From the NCBI GenBank assembly GCA_000827325.1, contig KN832872.1, forward strand, positions 868,001 to 932,000: 64,000 nucleotides of DNA, read 5' to 3'. This document shows, in pieces, positions 23,318 through 35,526 of the stretch. Under the pieces are notes generated by a model. That model saw only the letters and a list, made by a program, of their open reading frames with translations, made no database searches and was not told the DNA's origin. A program made the translations under genes and the position numbers. The number at the start of each line of letters is the position of its first letter. Within the stretch, counting starts at the first letter, position 1. Origin of the DNA: Oidiodendron maius Zn (taxonomy: Eukaryota > Ascomycota > Leotiomycetes > Myxotrichaceae).

Positions 23318-24787
23318 TCACGAGTTTTTCGCGTGCAGCTTCTTCAGCCTCGCATTACCCTCATACAAGCCACGGTCGATGGCAGCAGCAACCGTAAGCG
23401 TACCGCCCACAATGGCGCACAGCCCAGTAAGGAATCCTGCTAGAGACTTTGTTCTCTCTTCACGGTTTATGATCTTCATGGGCGAGATATCCTATGAAAT
23501 GTCAGAGACTGCTTAGAGTTGATAGTGTCAGTTTCGCACTTACATATGACACAAAAACGCCCGGGATACCACCATAGGCGTGCAGTCTCTCCTTATGGCC
23601 CTCAGTCGCTCCATTCCCGCCAGACAGGCTTCGGTGGTGGCTCGTCACCGAATACTGATGGGTCTCGACACTCCCGTCCGTTCCCTTCCCATATGCTCCT
23701 AGGTCGGCATTTTCGTTCGCCCGGGAGCCCAGGTACTTGCTTTTCTCCCAACCAAGTGGAAGGTAGGATGTTGGGACAACCTTAACAAAGTACATGAAGT
23801 TATGGCCTGGCTCGGTTGCAGTTTGTTCTGTATTATCGAGGGGGTTCAGGTGATGGTTCGTCCACGGCGTCGACTTTCCGCCGAGCTTAGCAACGACATC
23901 ATCTGGAAGCTGTGGGCCGAAGCGGAGAGAATGAATCTTATGTGTGAAGACATGGCCGCTAGGGAGAGGGGAATTATAGAAGTTGTTAAGGTCGTGCATG
24001 TGCATATTGCCGTTGTTGAAGCTCCTTCCCGGCGCGATATGGAAGTTCCCCACAACTTTGTTGACTCGCAAGCCTCCCTCTATACGACATCCTTCGCTCC
24101 GCTGAGCATCTAGCCGTTCTCCATAGTGTTCACGTTCACATTGCTCCACATTCTCCCCTCGCCCAAACGCCCATGACTTGCTGGCATATGCTTCTCGAAC
24201 CTCGTCACAGGTATTGCAGCACCCAGGCTTCTGCGCAGTTGACGGAGCAGTTGCGCCATAGCATTCACCGCAGTATTCTGGGTCAAGATGTACCGCCTTG
24301 TCACCCGAATGTCTAGGGAGATCAGCAATTGGTTGATAGTATGTGAGCCGAAATGCTTACAAGTCCAAAGCTTTAATATCAATGATCCCTCCACCCTTAT
24401 CAGCCGACTCGAGTCTGACTTTATTGACTCCATGCATGACCCCCGTCTGCTGTTCGCCAGAGACATCCATCACATCGAGCGTGAGGAGCTCACACGGGAT
24501 TCTGGGGAATGTTATATTCAGGTGTATCTCCATCTTTTCTCCTATTCCGAATCAATCAGTACTGCGCATCATTTGTATACCCGAGACAGCTCACCTCGAC
24601 CCTTATCCACTATCAATTCCGGGTGGACTGCTATGCGTCTGTAATCCGCCCACTCTCCCCATGCTAGGTAGAGGACAACTAGCAGCGAAGCTATTGTGAC
24701 AATTCCCCCAGATGTCGTACGCACCCTAGCCTCATCGACGGTTTTGGTGAAGGCATCTAGCCTTGTAAATCTCGATTTTGCTGGCAT
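23318..24787 (-). CDS. ERV46: ER-Golgi COPII cargo receptor Erv46 (ERGIC3 family)
   Basis: Four exons, read 24787-24595, 24541-24361, 24312-23544 and 23491-23318, with introns of 53, 48 and 52 bp, give 438 residues. The start MPAKSRFTRLDAF leads into TTSGGIVTIASLLVVLYLAWGEW, the first membrane helix. The lumenal domain follows with NITFPRIPCELLTLDVMDVSGEQ, VRLES, and the Cys-rich YCGECYGA and GCCNTCDEV segments, then GCRIEGGLRVNKVVGNFHIAPG. GIPGVFVSYDISPMKI and GFLTGLCAIVGGTLTVAAAIDRGLYEG give the second helix and short cytosolic tail. Erv46 pairs with Erv41 and cycles in COPII and COPI vesicles to return escaped ER proteins. Every junction is anchored by conserved residues. The tail is short and ends KLHAKNS. 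Confidence 0.95.
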
Positions 24788-25567
24788 TGCTGTTTGCGTG
24801 TCTCGAAGGTATCTCGGATGGTAGAGAGCGAGCGAGATTTGCGCGAGGAATTGCAGTAGCACGAGATTCAAGAGCGCGGAAAATTAGCACGCTGGTGAAA
24901 TCTCAAATGGCTGCATCCCCCATTAGACGGAGGTTTAGGAACAGAGTTGTGCAGAGCAATGGTAAGAAGGACAAGGGCGGGTGGTGTGACGTTCAAGATG
25001 GTAGCACCTTTTTTGAGGCCAGCTTTCCATATGGGATGTCGCGTACCTGCATGCCAGTCCAGCCCGCTTTCACATAATCACAACCTATAGGTAGTGGGAA
25101 GCCATCTGGGCTCAATTCCAAGAGAGGATAAACGCACAATACCAAAACGCATTACATTTAGGGGTTACTAGAAGTTCATTCATACACTCGATTCATTGTC
25201 TTGATGGTCGCGATTCCTTCTTTCATGTAGAACATACACGTGACTAGCTCATTGTGTTGGATGGATCTAGATTATATTACATAATCACGAGGCTCCAATT
25301 GGCGAAGGTCGCTAACTGCCTGTCTGATTCATTCTTCATTCACTGCCGGTGCCTCCAGACACTTTCCTCTCCCCAACCAAGTCGCAAACTACTTGGGGTC
25401 GCCGTGATTCTCTCATATACTCGCCATCTCCCCCATCTAGCTCTATAACACAGCCTTCCACACATGATCTAGATGGTCGCCACCTCGCTCCTCCGAACTC
25501 TTTCGGATCACAAACAGCATAAGCAACCCGCCTTCGAAGGTAGAAACGAGTGTCCCTTATCGACAAT
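24788..25567. other. divergent promoter region between ERV46 and MEX67, 780 bp
   Basis: Both genes are transcribed outward from here. A CACGTG in ACACGTGACT lies near 25238. Open frames within are short and lack domains. Confidence 0.6.
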
Positions 25568-27812
25568 ATGATCCAACGTTCAACTGCGCCCCCTCGAGGG
25601 CCCAGAAGCGGACCCTCCGGTGCCCAAGGAGGCGGTCGAGGTGGAATACAGAAGCGACGTGGTGGTGGTCCTGTCCGTGTTGACAAAGACGGTGATCTAG
25701 ATATGGATGGATCCGGAAGAGGGAAATCAGGAAAAGGTCGCCTCGAGTCACCGACTCCCACTCGACCTCAGCGACCACAGCCGCCAGGACGAGGAAGAGC
25801 ATCAACCCCACGAGCAGGCAACCTGGGCACGCAGAAAGCCCAGCAAGCCATCCTGCGGGGCTTGGGAGCCAAGCAGGCAAATGTACTCGATTCGCGCGTC
25901 AGCACAGGCGGTACGACCCTCCAAGTAGATGGATTGAAGTCCAGCAAAGCAGCCTCCAACCCAGATGGTGGCCTGGATAGCCTGCTGGGGTTCCTGGAAC
26001 GAAAGGCCGCTGCACTGGATTCCGGATCGAACAGAACCGTGAGGATCAAGAAGGTATGTTTTCTGATATGATTGTGGGGTCACGAGGTTCATGCATCATG
26101 CGACGTCTCTTCCTACTCGTTCTCAAGCCAAGCACCGCAACGAGTCGACGATCGACATCCCCGCGTATACGATCCGTGATCCGCGATCCGCAAGTCGATT
26201 CCAAGGTTTTATACCTTGCTAACGTCAAATAGTCACATATTAAGGGTGACTCCGTCATTATCACGGCCAGTCCCGAAGACATCGAGCAGATTGCCAAGTT
26301 GAATAGTTTCGTCTTTGCTGGATCCTCTCTCACCATCAAGCCTTGCGAGTCAGCCTCGCCACCTCACGGACCGAAGGAGGATAAGAATGTGGTGTCCCAG
26401 ACGGCACAAGAAACGAAGGAGAAGTTTAGAGCCATCCTCGCCGCTCGATACGACGGCAACCTCAAGCTTCTGAACTTGTCTGCCCTTGCGCAAGACACGG
26501 AACTGCTTCAAATGGGTTTCGGAGCCTTCGATGAGAAAACAACCTCGAAACTATTTCCTGCATTGATGGTGGTCGCCGATCAGCTATTCAAATCATGGCA
26601 GGAGAAGCGAGATGCCATAGTCAGCGTTTCACTTGCTAACAATGGCCTGAGCGACGTAGCAGCAGTCACCTCACTAGCACAAACGTTTCCCGACATCAAA
26701 AACCTCGATCTTTCATCGAACAACATTAAAGATCTAAAGTCAATCTCAGCGTGGCGCTGGAAATTCAGGAATTTGGAAACACTGGTCCTGGCCAATAACC
26801 CAGTTGAAACCCAAGCACCCAACTTTAACGTTGAGATCATGAAGTGGTACCCCAAGCTGCAAAACCTCAACTATGTTCAGGTCAGGACTCCAGAGGAGGT
26901 TGCCGCCACTATCGAGGCTGTGAACACTCCCATCCCAATCAGCGGACCCGACTTTCGAGATGTATCTCAGGTCGGTGAGAACTTCATCAGACAGTTTGTA
27001 GCGCTTTACGACACTGATCGCGGAGCGTTTCTCTCAAGCTTCTACGATGCCGAATCCGTCTTCTCTCTGGCAGTCAATATGCATGCGCCCCGTAGCAGAG
27101 AGCACACGGCTCCAGTCCCTAGTTGGGACACGTACACCAAGCACTCTCGCAACCTCACCAAACTCACATACGCTGGGCCAAGATTGAATCGACGATACAA
27201 AGGTGTCCAAGCAATTCAACCCGTCTGGGCCGAGCTGCCCTCAACTCGACATCCCGATCTCGGAACAGAAGCCGCCAAATATATCATCGAATGCCACCCC
27301 TTGCCTGGTCTCGCCGACCCCTCCGGACAGAACCCAGGCGGCGTAGATGGCCTCATCATCACTATGCACGGCGAATTTGAGGAGCAGAAAATAGCCACCG
27401 AAAAAGCGCTACGCAGTTTCTCGCGAACCTTCATCCTCGGGCCCGGCGCACCAAGCGGACCCCCCATCCGGGTTGTCTGCGATATGCTGACCCTACGAGC
27501 CTGGACGCCTCTTGCCATGCCTTCCCAATCTGCACCTCACCCAGCCCAAGTAACGCCAGCCATCGGAGTCGAGCAGCAGCAGAAGGAAGTCGTAGCACGC
27601 CAGCTCATGGAGAAAACCGGCATGACAATGGAATACGCAGTGATGTGCCTGGAACAGACCGCATGGGAACTCCCACAGGCATTTGAGGCTTTTCAGCAGA
27701 ATAAGGTACTTACATACATCCACCATTCGTATGTTAAATTGATGAAGACTGCTAACAAAACCCACAGGACAAACTACCCGCCGATGCATTCGTTCCAAGG
27801 GCCACTGTATAA
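25568..27812 (+). CDS. MEX67: mRNA export factor Mex67 (NXF1 family)
   Basis: Three exons, 25568-26053, 26233-27705 and 27768-27812, give 667 residues. Intron 1 is 179 bp, long for this window; intron 2 is 62 bp with a GCTAAC branch. The N terminus is Arg/Gly-rich, then a divergent RNA-binding fold bridges the first intron (VRIKKSHIKGDSVIITAS). The leucine-rich repeats include NLKLLNLSALAQD, IVSVSLANNGLSDVAAV, IKNLDLSSNNIKDL and NLETLVLANNPVE. The NTF2-like domain (FIRQFVALYDTDRGAFLSSFYDAESVFSLAVN, GPRLNRRYKGVQAI) would pair with Mtr2. The C terminus is a UBA-like domain (LMEKTGMTMEYAVMCLEQTAWELPQAFEAFQ), which in the family contacts nucleoporin FG repeats. The last exon supplies only 14 residues (DKLPADAF onward). 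The unspliced frame running to 27873 is rejected because the family ends like the spliced form. Confidence 0.95.
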
Positions 27813-28535
27813 AATGTACGAGCTTATTTGCTCACGAAGTCAAGACACTAAATCTCTTGCAAACATACAATAAAAAAAAGAAAAACAATTTTGTTTACTC
27901 CTGAGAAATATTCACTCTCGAGACGGCGTTGCCTGGTTGATTTGAACAAGGAGATGACCCATAGACGAGGCACGGACGGGACGGGCGGGTGACATCTTCT
28001 GCATTGCGTGCACGCCATGCCCTAACGCATCTGGGATTGTTCTATAAAGCGCGGAGTTTTTCTGGTGGACTTGTAAATCTGTTTAGTTTATGCTTCGATG
28101 CGTCCCGCAACTATGAGAGTTCACCATTGGGGTGAAAATGGATATTAGATTGCAGATGCGTATGTGGATAGGATGTGCTAGTTAAAGAAAAGGAAGAGTC
28201 GCCTCCTTGTTGAGGAGTGGAATCGAATATCAACTTTCTCGCTCATTCACCACCATTATATTATCTCACGCATGACTATGGCTGACGCGAACTTGTGTAT
28301 AAGGAGGTAATAGTCCATCTATTTATATGAAGGCGATTCTTTCACACCTGACCTGCCCAATCAACAAGTGCATCGAAGGAAGAGGTATCACTGTATGTAG
28401 CAAATAAACCCGCTGGAAAGAACACAGTCCGTAGCCCTACCAGTATCCAAGAAGCCTATATATGTACCCTAACATCTCAATACCCCAATCCACTCCACTC
28501 CAAGGCGACAGCAAATATATATTATAGATAAATAA
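27813..28535. other. convergent intergenic region, 723 bp
   Basis: This holds the 3' flanks of MEX67 (plus) and the sulfate permease (minus). A short A-rich run follows MEX67 near 27872. No gene is seen. Confidence 0.55.
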
Positions 28536-31214
28536 TCACGGAATTTCACCAACTCCCGATCCACCCCTCTGTTCCAGCTCCTCCAGCTCCTGCACGTTCG
28601 CAATCGCGCTCTGCAATGCGCTCGTAAGGTCTATGTGGAATAGAGGTCGGTTGATGCCGGTCACAACAGCAGTCCGGGGTGGCGCTCTGACGCGCACGTT
28701 GGACTTGAGGTCATCGCTGCCGCTGGCGCTTTCACTATCTGCAGTAATAGCATCAGTGCCAGAGGGCCGCTGGCGCTCGCGGGCACGGTGATCCTGCAGC
28801 TCCTTCTCGTTTGCGGCTGACTCCGCTGCCGCAGCAGCAGAGTCGCTGCCACCCAGCTCGGCGACGGAGAAGATGGGCTTCCAGCGCGAGATAGCGCCCT
28901 CGGGATGGATGATGGATGGGTAGCCAAAGCCAGCGGCGACGAGGGCGCGCTTGGTCCAGCGGTTATTGATGGAGCTGAAGTGCCAGTCAACTACAGAGGG
29001 CGATGTATAACGGTCGAGCTGGTTGCGAACGTCGATCAGCTGTTGCACGGAGGTGATGTCCACATTGTTAACGGAGCTGAAATCAAGGATAATTGCTTTC
29101 AGCGTCGGCCTACTGGAAAGGTCGTGCGGCTCTTTGCCGCGCTTGGTTCCCGGATCGTTCCAGGGGCGGTCACCAGGTTTGGCGTAGTGGTCGAGGTCGG
29201 TTCGGCGCGTTGTGGCGAAGATGACGTTGGTAAGGTGGTCGAGGTAGTGGTTTGCATTGGGATAGTTGAATCCTTCGGCGAAGCGGTAGATGAAGATTCC
29301 AGGATATGGCGCCGATACTTCGACCTCAGGATTCGAGCCATCTCCATGGTCAATGGGTAGGAAGACACTGCGGACGTGTACGTCTTTGGTATCAGCGGTA
29401 GTCGAGAGAGTGCCGATATCAGGCACATGCTTGTTGCTCTCGCTGAGGAGGACACCGTCCGTAGAGGAGTGGACCTTCACCTTGCCAAGGAACCGACCCT
29501 TTGCCTTGATGATTCGGAAGACTAAAACGGCGAAGGAGACGCAGATAGTAGTATAAATACCATTCTCAATGGTGGAAAAGACGGTCACGATAACGCCAGC
29601 AAAGAAGATGGGGACCTCCAGAGGAGAGACGCGCCAAAACTGATAAACGGTGTTCGGCGGGGTGATGAGATCTCCAACTGCATGTATGATGACTGCAGAA
29701 AGCGACGCACTGGGGATATAGTAGAAAACGGCTGGTAGGGCATAGATAGCTAGAAGGACGACGATGGCAGTTATGACACCAGCAAATGGAGTTCGAACGC
29801 CAGCTTTGGACTTGATGGCGGTGCGGGAGAAAGATCCAGTTGCTGGATAGGCGCCAAGGAAGGGGCCGAGGATGTTCGTGATTCCAATGGCTACCATCTC
29901 TTGGGACGGGTTGATAATGTAGTTGTTAACCCTGCCAAAGGATTTGGAGATGGCGATATGCTCGATCAAGAGAACGATGACGGTAGCAGGTAAGTCGGGA
30001 GCGAATATCTTGATGATATCTTTGTTGATGGTAGGCACTTTCGCCGCCTTGAAGCCTATTCAAGATCAGACTTAGTTGACAGCGCGGAAAAAGGAGAGCT
30101 TACCTCTAGGCACGCTCCCCAGGATCTTGAAGGGAGAGTGTTTGGGGTGGTGTCGGTTAACCAACCAACTGACCAAGGTGTACAATAGAATGACAAAGAC
30201 GGTCCGCAGGGTTGCCAGGAAGAAGATGAGCTTTTGGTGCTTGGGGAACTTCTTCGCGGCATACTTGCAGACGGAGCGGATGAGGTACAGCAAGAAGAGG
30301 GCGGTTAATCCCATAGCGGCATCACGGGTGGTTCTTGGGAGGCCCTGAAGCGTGTGAATGACGACCAGATAGGTGGCTGCGCGCGTATCGAAGCCGGAGA
30401 TGCCCATGAGGGTCGGGACTTGGCCAACAGCGATATTCAGGGCGGAGCCGGTCATGAAGGCAGAGATGGACACCAGTGGGATAAGATCGACGATCCAGCC
30501 GCAGCGGATGAGCCCAATAAAGATGATGATGCAGCCCGCGATGACAGCTAGAGCGGTGGCGATCTCTGCGGAGGGGACATCTGGGTGGGAGACCTTGGCC
30601 TTCAAAAGGATCTGACCCACGAGAGTCGACATGACGGCCACAGGCTGTTAGGGTTAACAATGCAATACGGGATGTGAAGCAGATAATCTTACGCCAATTG
30701 TGATATCCTTAGAAGTAGCAAAGAACCAGTAGACCAAGACGCCCATGAAGGAGGAATAGAGCCCATACTGCACAGGCAGGTCGGCGAGGGTCGCGTAGGC
30801 CATGCCCTGGGGGACGACGACAGCACCGATGGTGATGCCTATCAATTTATCTAGTCAGCAGTGTGGTTGCTGTGAGTGTTACCTCCCTACATAGATATAT
30901 ATATATAGATATACGTCTCTTTGGAGTATGTACTTACCAGCTACAAGATCCCCAATCAGCCACTGCAGGTTGTAGAAGCCAATCCAAGAGAGAAAAGGGA
31001 ACAGCGAGCGGGTGTACCGCAGCAGATCATGGCCGCTCGGGATGGTATCGTGTACCCATTCGGCGGCCGTGGGCTCCTGCTCGACGTAGGAGTCGGCTGT
31101 CTGGATGGAGAAGACGGACTCGCCGCGCTGGATCTCCTCGTCGAGCTCGTTGCGGTAGACCAGCTTGATGCCAAGTCCCTTAGCCAAGCCATGGCCAATC
31201 TTAGTAGCGGCCAT
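28536..31214 (-). CDS. High-affinity sulfate permease (SulP/SLC26 family with STAS domain)
   Basis: Four exons, read 31214-30938, 30838-30693, 30644-30104 and 30055-28536, with introns of 99, 48 and 48 bp, give 827 residues. The N-terminal cytosolic part leads into WIGFYNLQWLIGDLVAGITIGAVVVPQGMAYATLADLPVQYGLYSSF, the SulP signature, joined across intron 1. About ten further hydrophobic segments follow, including VIVLLIEHIAISKSFG and GAYPATGSFSRTAI, both typical of fungal sulfate permeases such as Neurospora CYS-14. The C-terminal third is the STAS domain (PGIFIYRFAEGFNYPNANHY, LKAIILDFSSVNNVDITSVQQLIDV). It should import sulfate with protons at the plasma membrane. Intron 1 contains a TA-rich tract (30892-30914), which accounts for part of its extra length. 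The upstream region carries an exact CYS3 consensus site, consistent with sulfur regulation. Confidence 0.95.
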
Positions 31215-31903
31215 GGTCGAGTGCGATGCTGTCTGAGCCGTCTGATATCGAGGAACAGTCTGGGGAGCTGGAGAAGGGAGCTCAGGCGAGGGGCGAGGTC
31301 ACCTTTAAGCTTGTCTGCCTGCCGCGCAATAGAGTATGGTAGCTTTATACTGTATGGAGAAGACGTGTGCCGCCGCTCGGATGGCAACAGGGGTTGGGAT
31401 GACAGGTGATCGACAGTGCGGGAGGGAAAGCTCACGACGCTGGCACACTAGAGAGGTGGAAGGAGATGCTGGAGGAGTTGAAGAAGGAAAGAAGAGAGGC
31501 TTGGTGGAGGTGGGCAGGGTCTCACTGCATCAGCCGGGCCGGGGGAAGGACAACCCCAATAGAGAAGAAGATGATGAATATGATGGAAGAGAGAGAGAGA
31601 ATGATGGAATCTCTCTTCTCCTCTCTCTCAGTCAGCCTCAATGGGAAGAAGCCAAGAGAACAAGAGACAGACAGGCGAGCTGATTGGGTGAGGAGAAGAA
31701 GACGGGCCCAAAGAGGAGATGCCGCGAGGAAGAAGAAAAGAGAAAGGGAAGACTAAGAGGCAAATGAAAAGAGAATTGCCCTGATTCAATGAGGACTAGA
31801 CACGCCCAAGATTTCTGTCCATCTCTTGTGAGGCACTGGGGCCGTGGTGGTTCAAGCCGCGCCAAGCTTGACGTTGACCGGTGTCCAATGGGAGCCAAAA
31901 GCC

Positions 31904-31913
31904 ATGATGCCAT
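31904..31913. promoter_or_regulatory. CYS3-type binding site ATGATGCCAT
   Basis: It matches the Neurospora CYS3 bZIP consensus ATGRYRYCAT at all ten positions, on both strands because the consensus is palindromic. It lies about 690 bp upstream of the sulfate permease start. Known biology: CYS3 activates the sulfate permease genes under sulfur limitation. The role here is inference. Confidence 0.5.
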
Positions 31914-31967
31914 TGCAGGCCTTTTCACGCCCACAATCGCATCATTTCAGTGTCGGTTAGGTAATTG

Positions 31968-32127
31968 CACGTGCGTGACTTAAATACCCTCTTTATCTAA
32001 GTTACCCTTAAGTTAACTTAACTACTTACCTTAGCTTAACTAGTGATCACCTGAAATTATGTAATGTATTATCACGTGTAACTTAAGTTGTTAACACTGT
32101 GATATATTGAGTTGATACTATCACGTG
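31968..32127. promoter_or_regulatory. three CACGTG boxes
   Basis: Exact CACGTG lies at 31968-31973, 32073-32078 and 32122-32127. The last two share the longer context TATCACGTG. In yeast TCACGTG binds Cbf1, which works with Met4 at sulfur genes. The same box occurs in several other promoters of this window, so it is not specific to sulfur. Confidence 0.4.
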
Positions 32128-32452
32128 AAGCGCCCCAGCAACACCCATCCAGCGCAGCAAAGGGCTGGACGTCAAAGAAGACTGGTGAGGTCGTGAATTG
32201 ATCAAGGGTGAAAAGGCCCATGAGGTGAATTGTCTTCGACCACCTGGTCCGCCCCGTCCTATAACTCTTTCCTGCCACGACACCATCTAACCTGCTTCTT
32301 CCCACCCTGGACTCTCTTGTCTTACCTTTCTCTACGACACGAAAAGTCGCGTCCCTCGACATCCAACTTCCTCCCACACCCCGCACCCCTCACCCTCCTC
32401 ACCCTCCTATCTAGATCAATGCTGGCACAACCACCGTAGCGACACTCTCGCC

Positions 32453-33899
32453 ATGGCTACCTCGCCCACCAAAGAGTCCATCCCCTCCATCCCGCCGTCC
32501 AAGTCCACCCCGCCCCTTGACGCGCCGCCCTCCCCGCGCTCCCATCGAGCTCTGCGACGCCTGCAATCCGCCCACGCTCTCGGCCAGCAGGCCAGTAACC
32601 AGCCCTCCCTCATCTCTCAGCACCACCGCCAAGTCCTCCAGCGCAATCTCTCTCCGGCCAAGAAGGATGCTGGCTCCCGCGCGCGATCCAACAGCGATGC
32701 AACCAACATGCCTTCTCCCACCCCCGCCTCTGGCGGCCGCCGCCCCGTCCCCGTAAGAAGGCCGACGGCAGAGGCTCTCTCTCTGGACCGGTTGATCAGA
32801 GACGGGCCGCCAGACGGAGATCTGCTGGGTGGGCTGGAGGCGACGAGACTGAAGATTCTAGATCAAGGCATCAAGAGCGACGGCGATGGCATGGTAAGAC
32901 GTGTACTTCTCTAATTCGTCACGCACCACTAATTCTCTCAGTCCTCCCTTCGTATCTACATCTGGCTCATCCTCCTCAACGCCCCCGTCCTCGAGACAGA
33001 CACTTATCTCGCCCTCATTCACCGTGGCGCCTCCCCCGCCTACTCCAAGATCCGGAACGACACTTTCCGCACGCTAGCCACCGACCCCCTCTTCCGCCGG
33101 CGAGTGAGCGAGGCCAGCCTGATCCGATTACTCAATGCGGTAGCGTGGAAGCTCCACGACGCAAAGGAAGAGCGAGCCCGCAGCGTTACGAGCATAGGGG
33201 CTAGGACGAAGAACACCGCCAACGAGCATGGCAGCCCCGAGCTGCAAGCCTCCACGCCTGCTGTGAGGTCAGGACAGCGAGCTCTAGCCCTTAAAGAGGG
33301 ATCGGATACAGCAATCTCGGAACCGGGAACTTACGTCCAGGGCATGAACGTCCTCGCGGCCCCTTTCCTCTACGCCGCCCGTAGTGAGGCAGAGGCTTTC
33401 ATCGCCTTCCACCGCTTTATCACGCACGAGTGCCCAGGCTACGTTCGTGGGGCCATGGATGGCGTGCACAAGGGCCTCGCGCTTGTAGACAAGGTTCTTG
33501 CCATCGTCGACCCAAAACTCAGCCTCTACCTGACGGGCAAGGGCATGAGCGCGGAGCTGTATGCCTTCCCGTCCGTCCTCACTCTGTGCGCCTGCACGCC
33601 CCCACTTCCAGAGGTGCTTCGCCTGTGGGACTTCCTCTTTGCGTATGGTGCCCACCTCAATATCCTTTGCATTGTTGCGCAGCTTCTGATATTGAGGAAC
33701 TCCATCCTGAGCTCTCCCAGGTATGTACTCTCGGATATGTCCCATATCTGCAAACAGACTAACACACATGTCAAGCCCAACTAAGATCCTCCGATCCTTC
33801 CCTCCCTTACAGGCAGAGACCATCAAAGAAGTAGCCCTTACGCTCATAAAGAAGATCCCGGACGACGTCTACGCTGAGATCGTCATACACGCCAAGTAG
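32453..33899 (+). CDS. BUB2: Mitotic exit/spindle-position checkpoint GAP Bub2 (TBC domain)
   Basis: Three exons, 32453-32893, 32942-33720 and 33776-33899, with introns of 48 and 55 bp, give 447 residues. The TBC (Rab-GAP-like) domain starts after intron 1: RIYIWLILLNAP, then IRNDTFR with the catalytic Arg finger at residue 190, and YVQGMNVLAAPFLY with the Gln finger at residue 280. LWDFLFAYGAHLNILCIVAQLLILRN and SPTKILRSFPPLQAETI (over intron 2) match the Bub2/Cdc16 subgroup. Bub2 with Bfa1/Byr4 inactivates the Tem1/Spg1 GTPase at spindle poles and so restrains mitotic exit and septation. Compared with yeast orthologues of about 300 residues, this protein has a Ser/Pro-rich N-terminal extension of about 130 residues and an extra low-complexity insert of about 50 residues between the two fingers. 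Confidence 0.93.
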
Positions 33900-35526
33900 T
33901 GTAACCCCATATCCGCAAGGACGTGTAATATTTTTCCTCATCACAGTCAGGCGTTCGGCAGGCAGTCATTCCGTTTGGTCTTGTAAAATCTCACTCTCAG
34001 CGCTGGAGTTGGTGTACTTTCCTCATCTTATGAACTGATGCGTATGAAATGATGTCAGAGCGGTAAGGGTGGAGTATCTATGCCCTGATATCTCATCATG
34101 GGTATGGACGATGCATTGAACACAAAAGAAAAGAGCAACCCTGTACTATATAGCATTATACGTATCTGAATTACACACACCAGTACAGTTGTGAATTCAA
34201 CCACAGAGAACTCCTCGTAGCTATTATTCATCACATATGACTCTCATCTCCGTCCAATATCTAATCGCTAAGCTGCCCACCTCCACTCATCCCTGACTTT
34301 AAACCTTGCCTATTCCATTCCATGAGATCCTACGGTAGCAGGATCAACATACTTTCACTCGCTCCCTGCGCCGCTCAGGATCCCATCATCGGATCGCCCG
34401 GGGGCTGACGATGATGACCATGTAAGTCATTGTTGTGGCACTTTCGGCCCCGCCGACACCAACGGGCGGCTGCAGTTGGGGCTGCGGCGCGTGACACCCG
34501 CCGTGTAATGCATGATTACCTACCTTGCTTCACCTTGAGCTGAAAGGCAGGTCTGATTTTAAGGTTAAATCCCTTGCGGCCTTGCCGTTGAATGCTGTCC
34601 GTGGGAAAGTGAGGGGAATGAGAAACCTGCCGTATCAAATCTCAGGCCTTGCGATTGAACTACAAATAGCAAACTTTAATTCCATTGCAAAATGCCATTT
34701 ACCCCATTCAGATCACTTCAGCTCAGCCATTCACGGAAAGTAAAGTAGGTAATAAGTTATTCGTATTTCATCTCAATTCAGGATTTGCCCAGAGGGTATC
34801 TAGGCTACCCACGTGGAGAAGTTTAGGATGAGATATACCCATCACCAGTGACTTCCCGTCGTCCCCCGTAATTAATGACCCGCGATCTAATGAGACCCGC
34901 GAAGTCCATACCCATCATCCATCTCTCTCATCCAGTTGGCCCTGTCTATCGAGACACAAAATTCCCATCCTCCACTCCCATTTCCATATCCTTACAAAGA
35001 TGTGCACATGGGCATGTAAAAAAAAGATGGTATCTGCTACTTCCCATCCCGAAAAGCCACCGGACCTTTTAGATTTGACCTATCCTTGGGTCTTTCCATA
35101 ATATCCCGTATTTATTGTCTCTTCTTTGGTATCGCCGCCAAGATGATGAAAACATAAAAAAACACTATTTGTAGCTCTGCAATAAATTGCATGCTTTGCC
35201 TCACCGCCCAAACAGATTTCCCAAAATATATGCGCCACCACCGAAAGAGGTGAAAAGAGGGGTGAAAATAGGCAGAATATTGAGGCATAGGAACCTGACT
35301 CCGGTTATGTATGTGGCGGTATTAACTATCGACAGGCGTACTGTGATATGGTATAACCAAGTGGACGAAGAGTAGATAATGGTCAGACAAAAATGCTTGT
35401 GCATCGCATGTTAACGCACAGCCGCTAAAGCGCAGGAGAACACGAAATTGATGGTGCACGCGAGTGCGGTGCTTTAAGATAATATGCTTGGACGGGAAGC
35501 TCTAACTCTTGGATTTTCGTATATGC
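33900..35526. other. convergent intergenic region, 1.6 kb
   Basis: This holds the 3' flanks of BUB2 and the receptor gene. It is moderately AT-rich. A 67-codon hydrophobic frame on the minus strand (35201-35404) was considered and rejected. No RNA gene or repeat is recognised. Confidence 0.5.

Larger units (their letters stand above)
31215..32452. other. divergent promoter region between sulfate permease and BUB2, 1.24 kb
   Basis: The half next to the permease (about 31430-31760) is strongly purine-rich on the plus strand, so CT-rich on the permease sense strand, as is common before fungal transcription starts. The half next to BUB2 (about 32330-32415) is CT-rich on the BUB2 sense strand. 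Between them lie an exact CYS3 consensus site, three CACGTG boxes and an AT-rich stretch with repeated CTTA/TTAA units (31980-32040). Confidence 0.6.

Noticed and set aside
27706-27873. Alternative C terminus of MEX67 by reading through intron 2
   Set aside because: A GTACTT donor, GCTAAC branch and CACAG acceptor restore the family's C terminus DKLPADAF.
35201-35404. 67-codon hydrophobic frame on the minus strand downstream of the receptor gene
   Set aside because: Lies in the expected 3' flank, with a second overlapping frame just as open; the evidence is weaker than for the 53145-53303 ORF.
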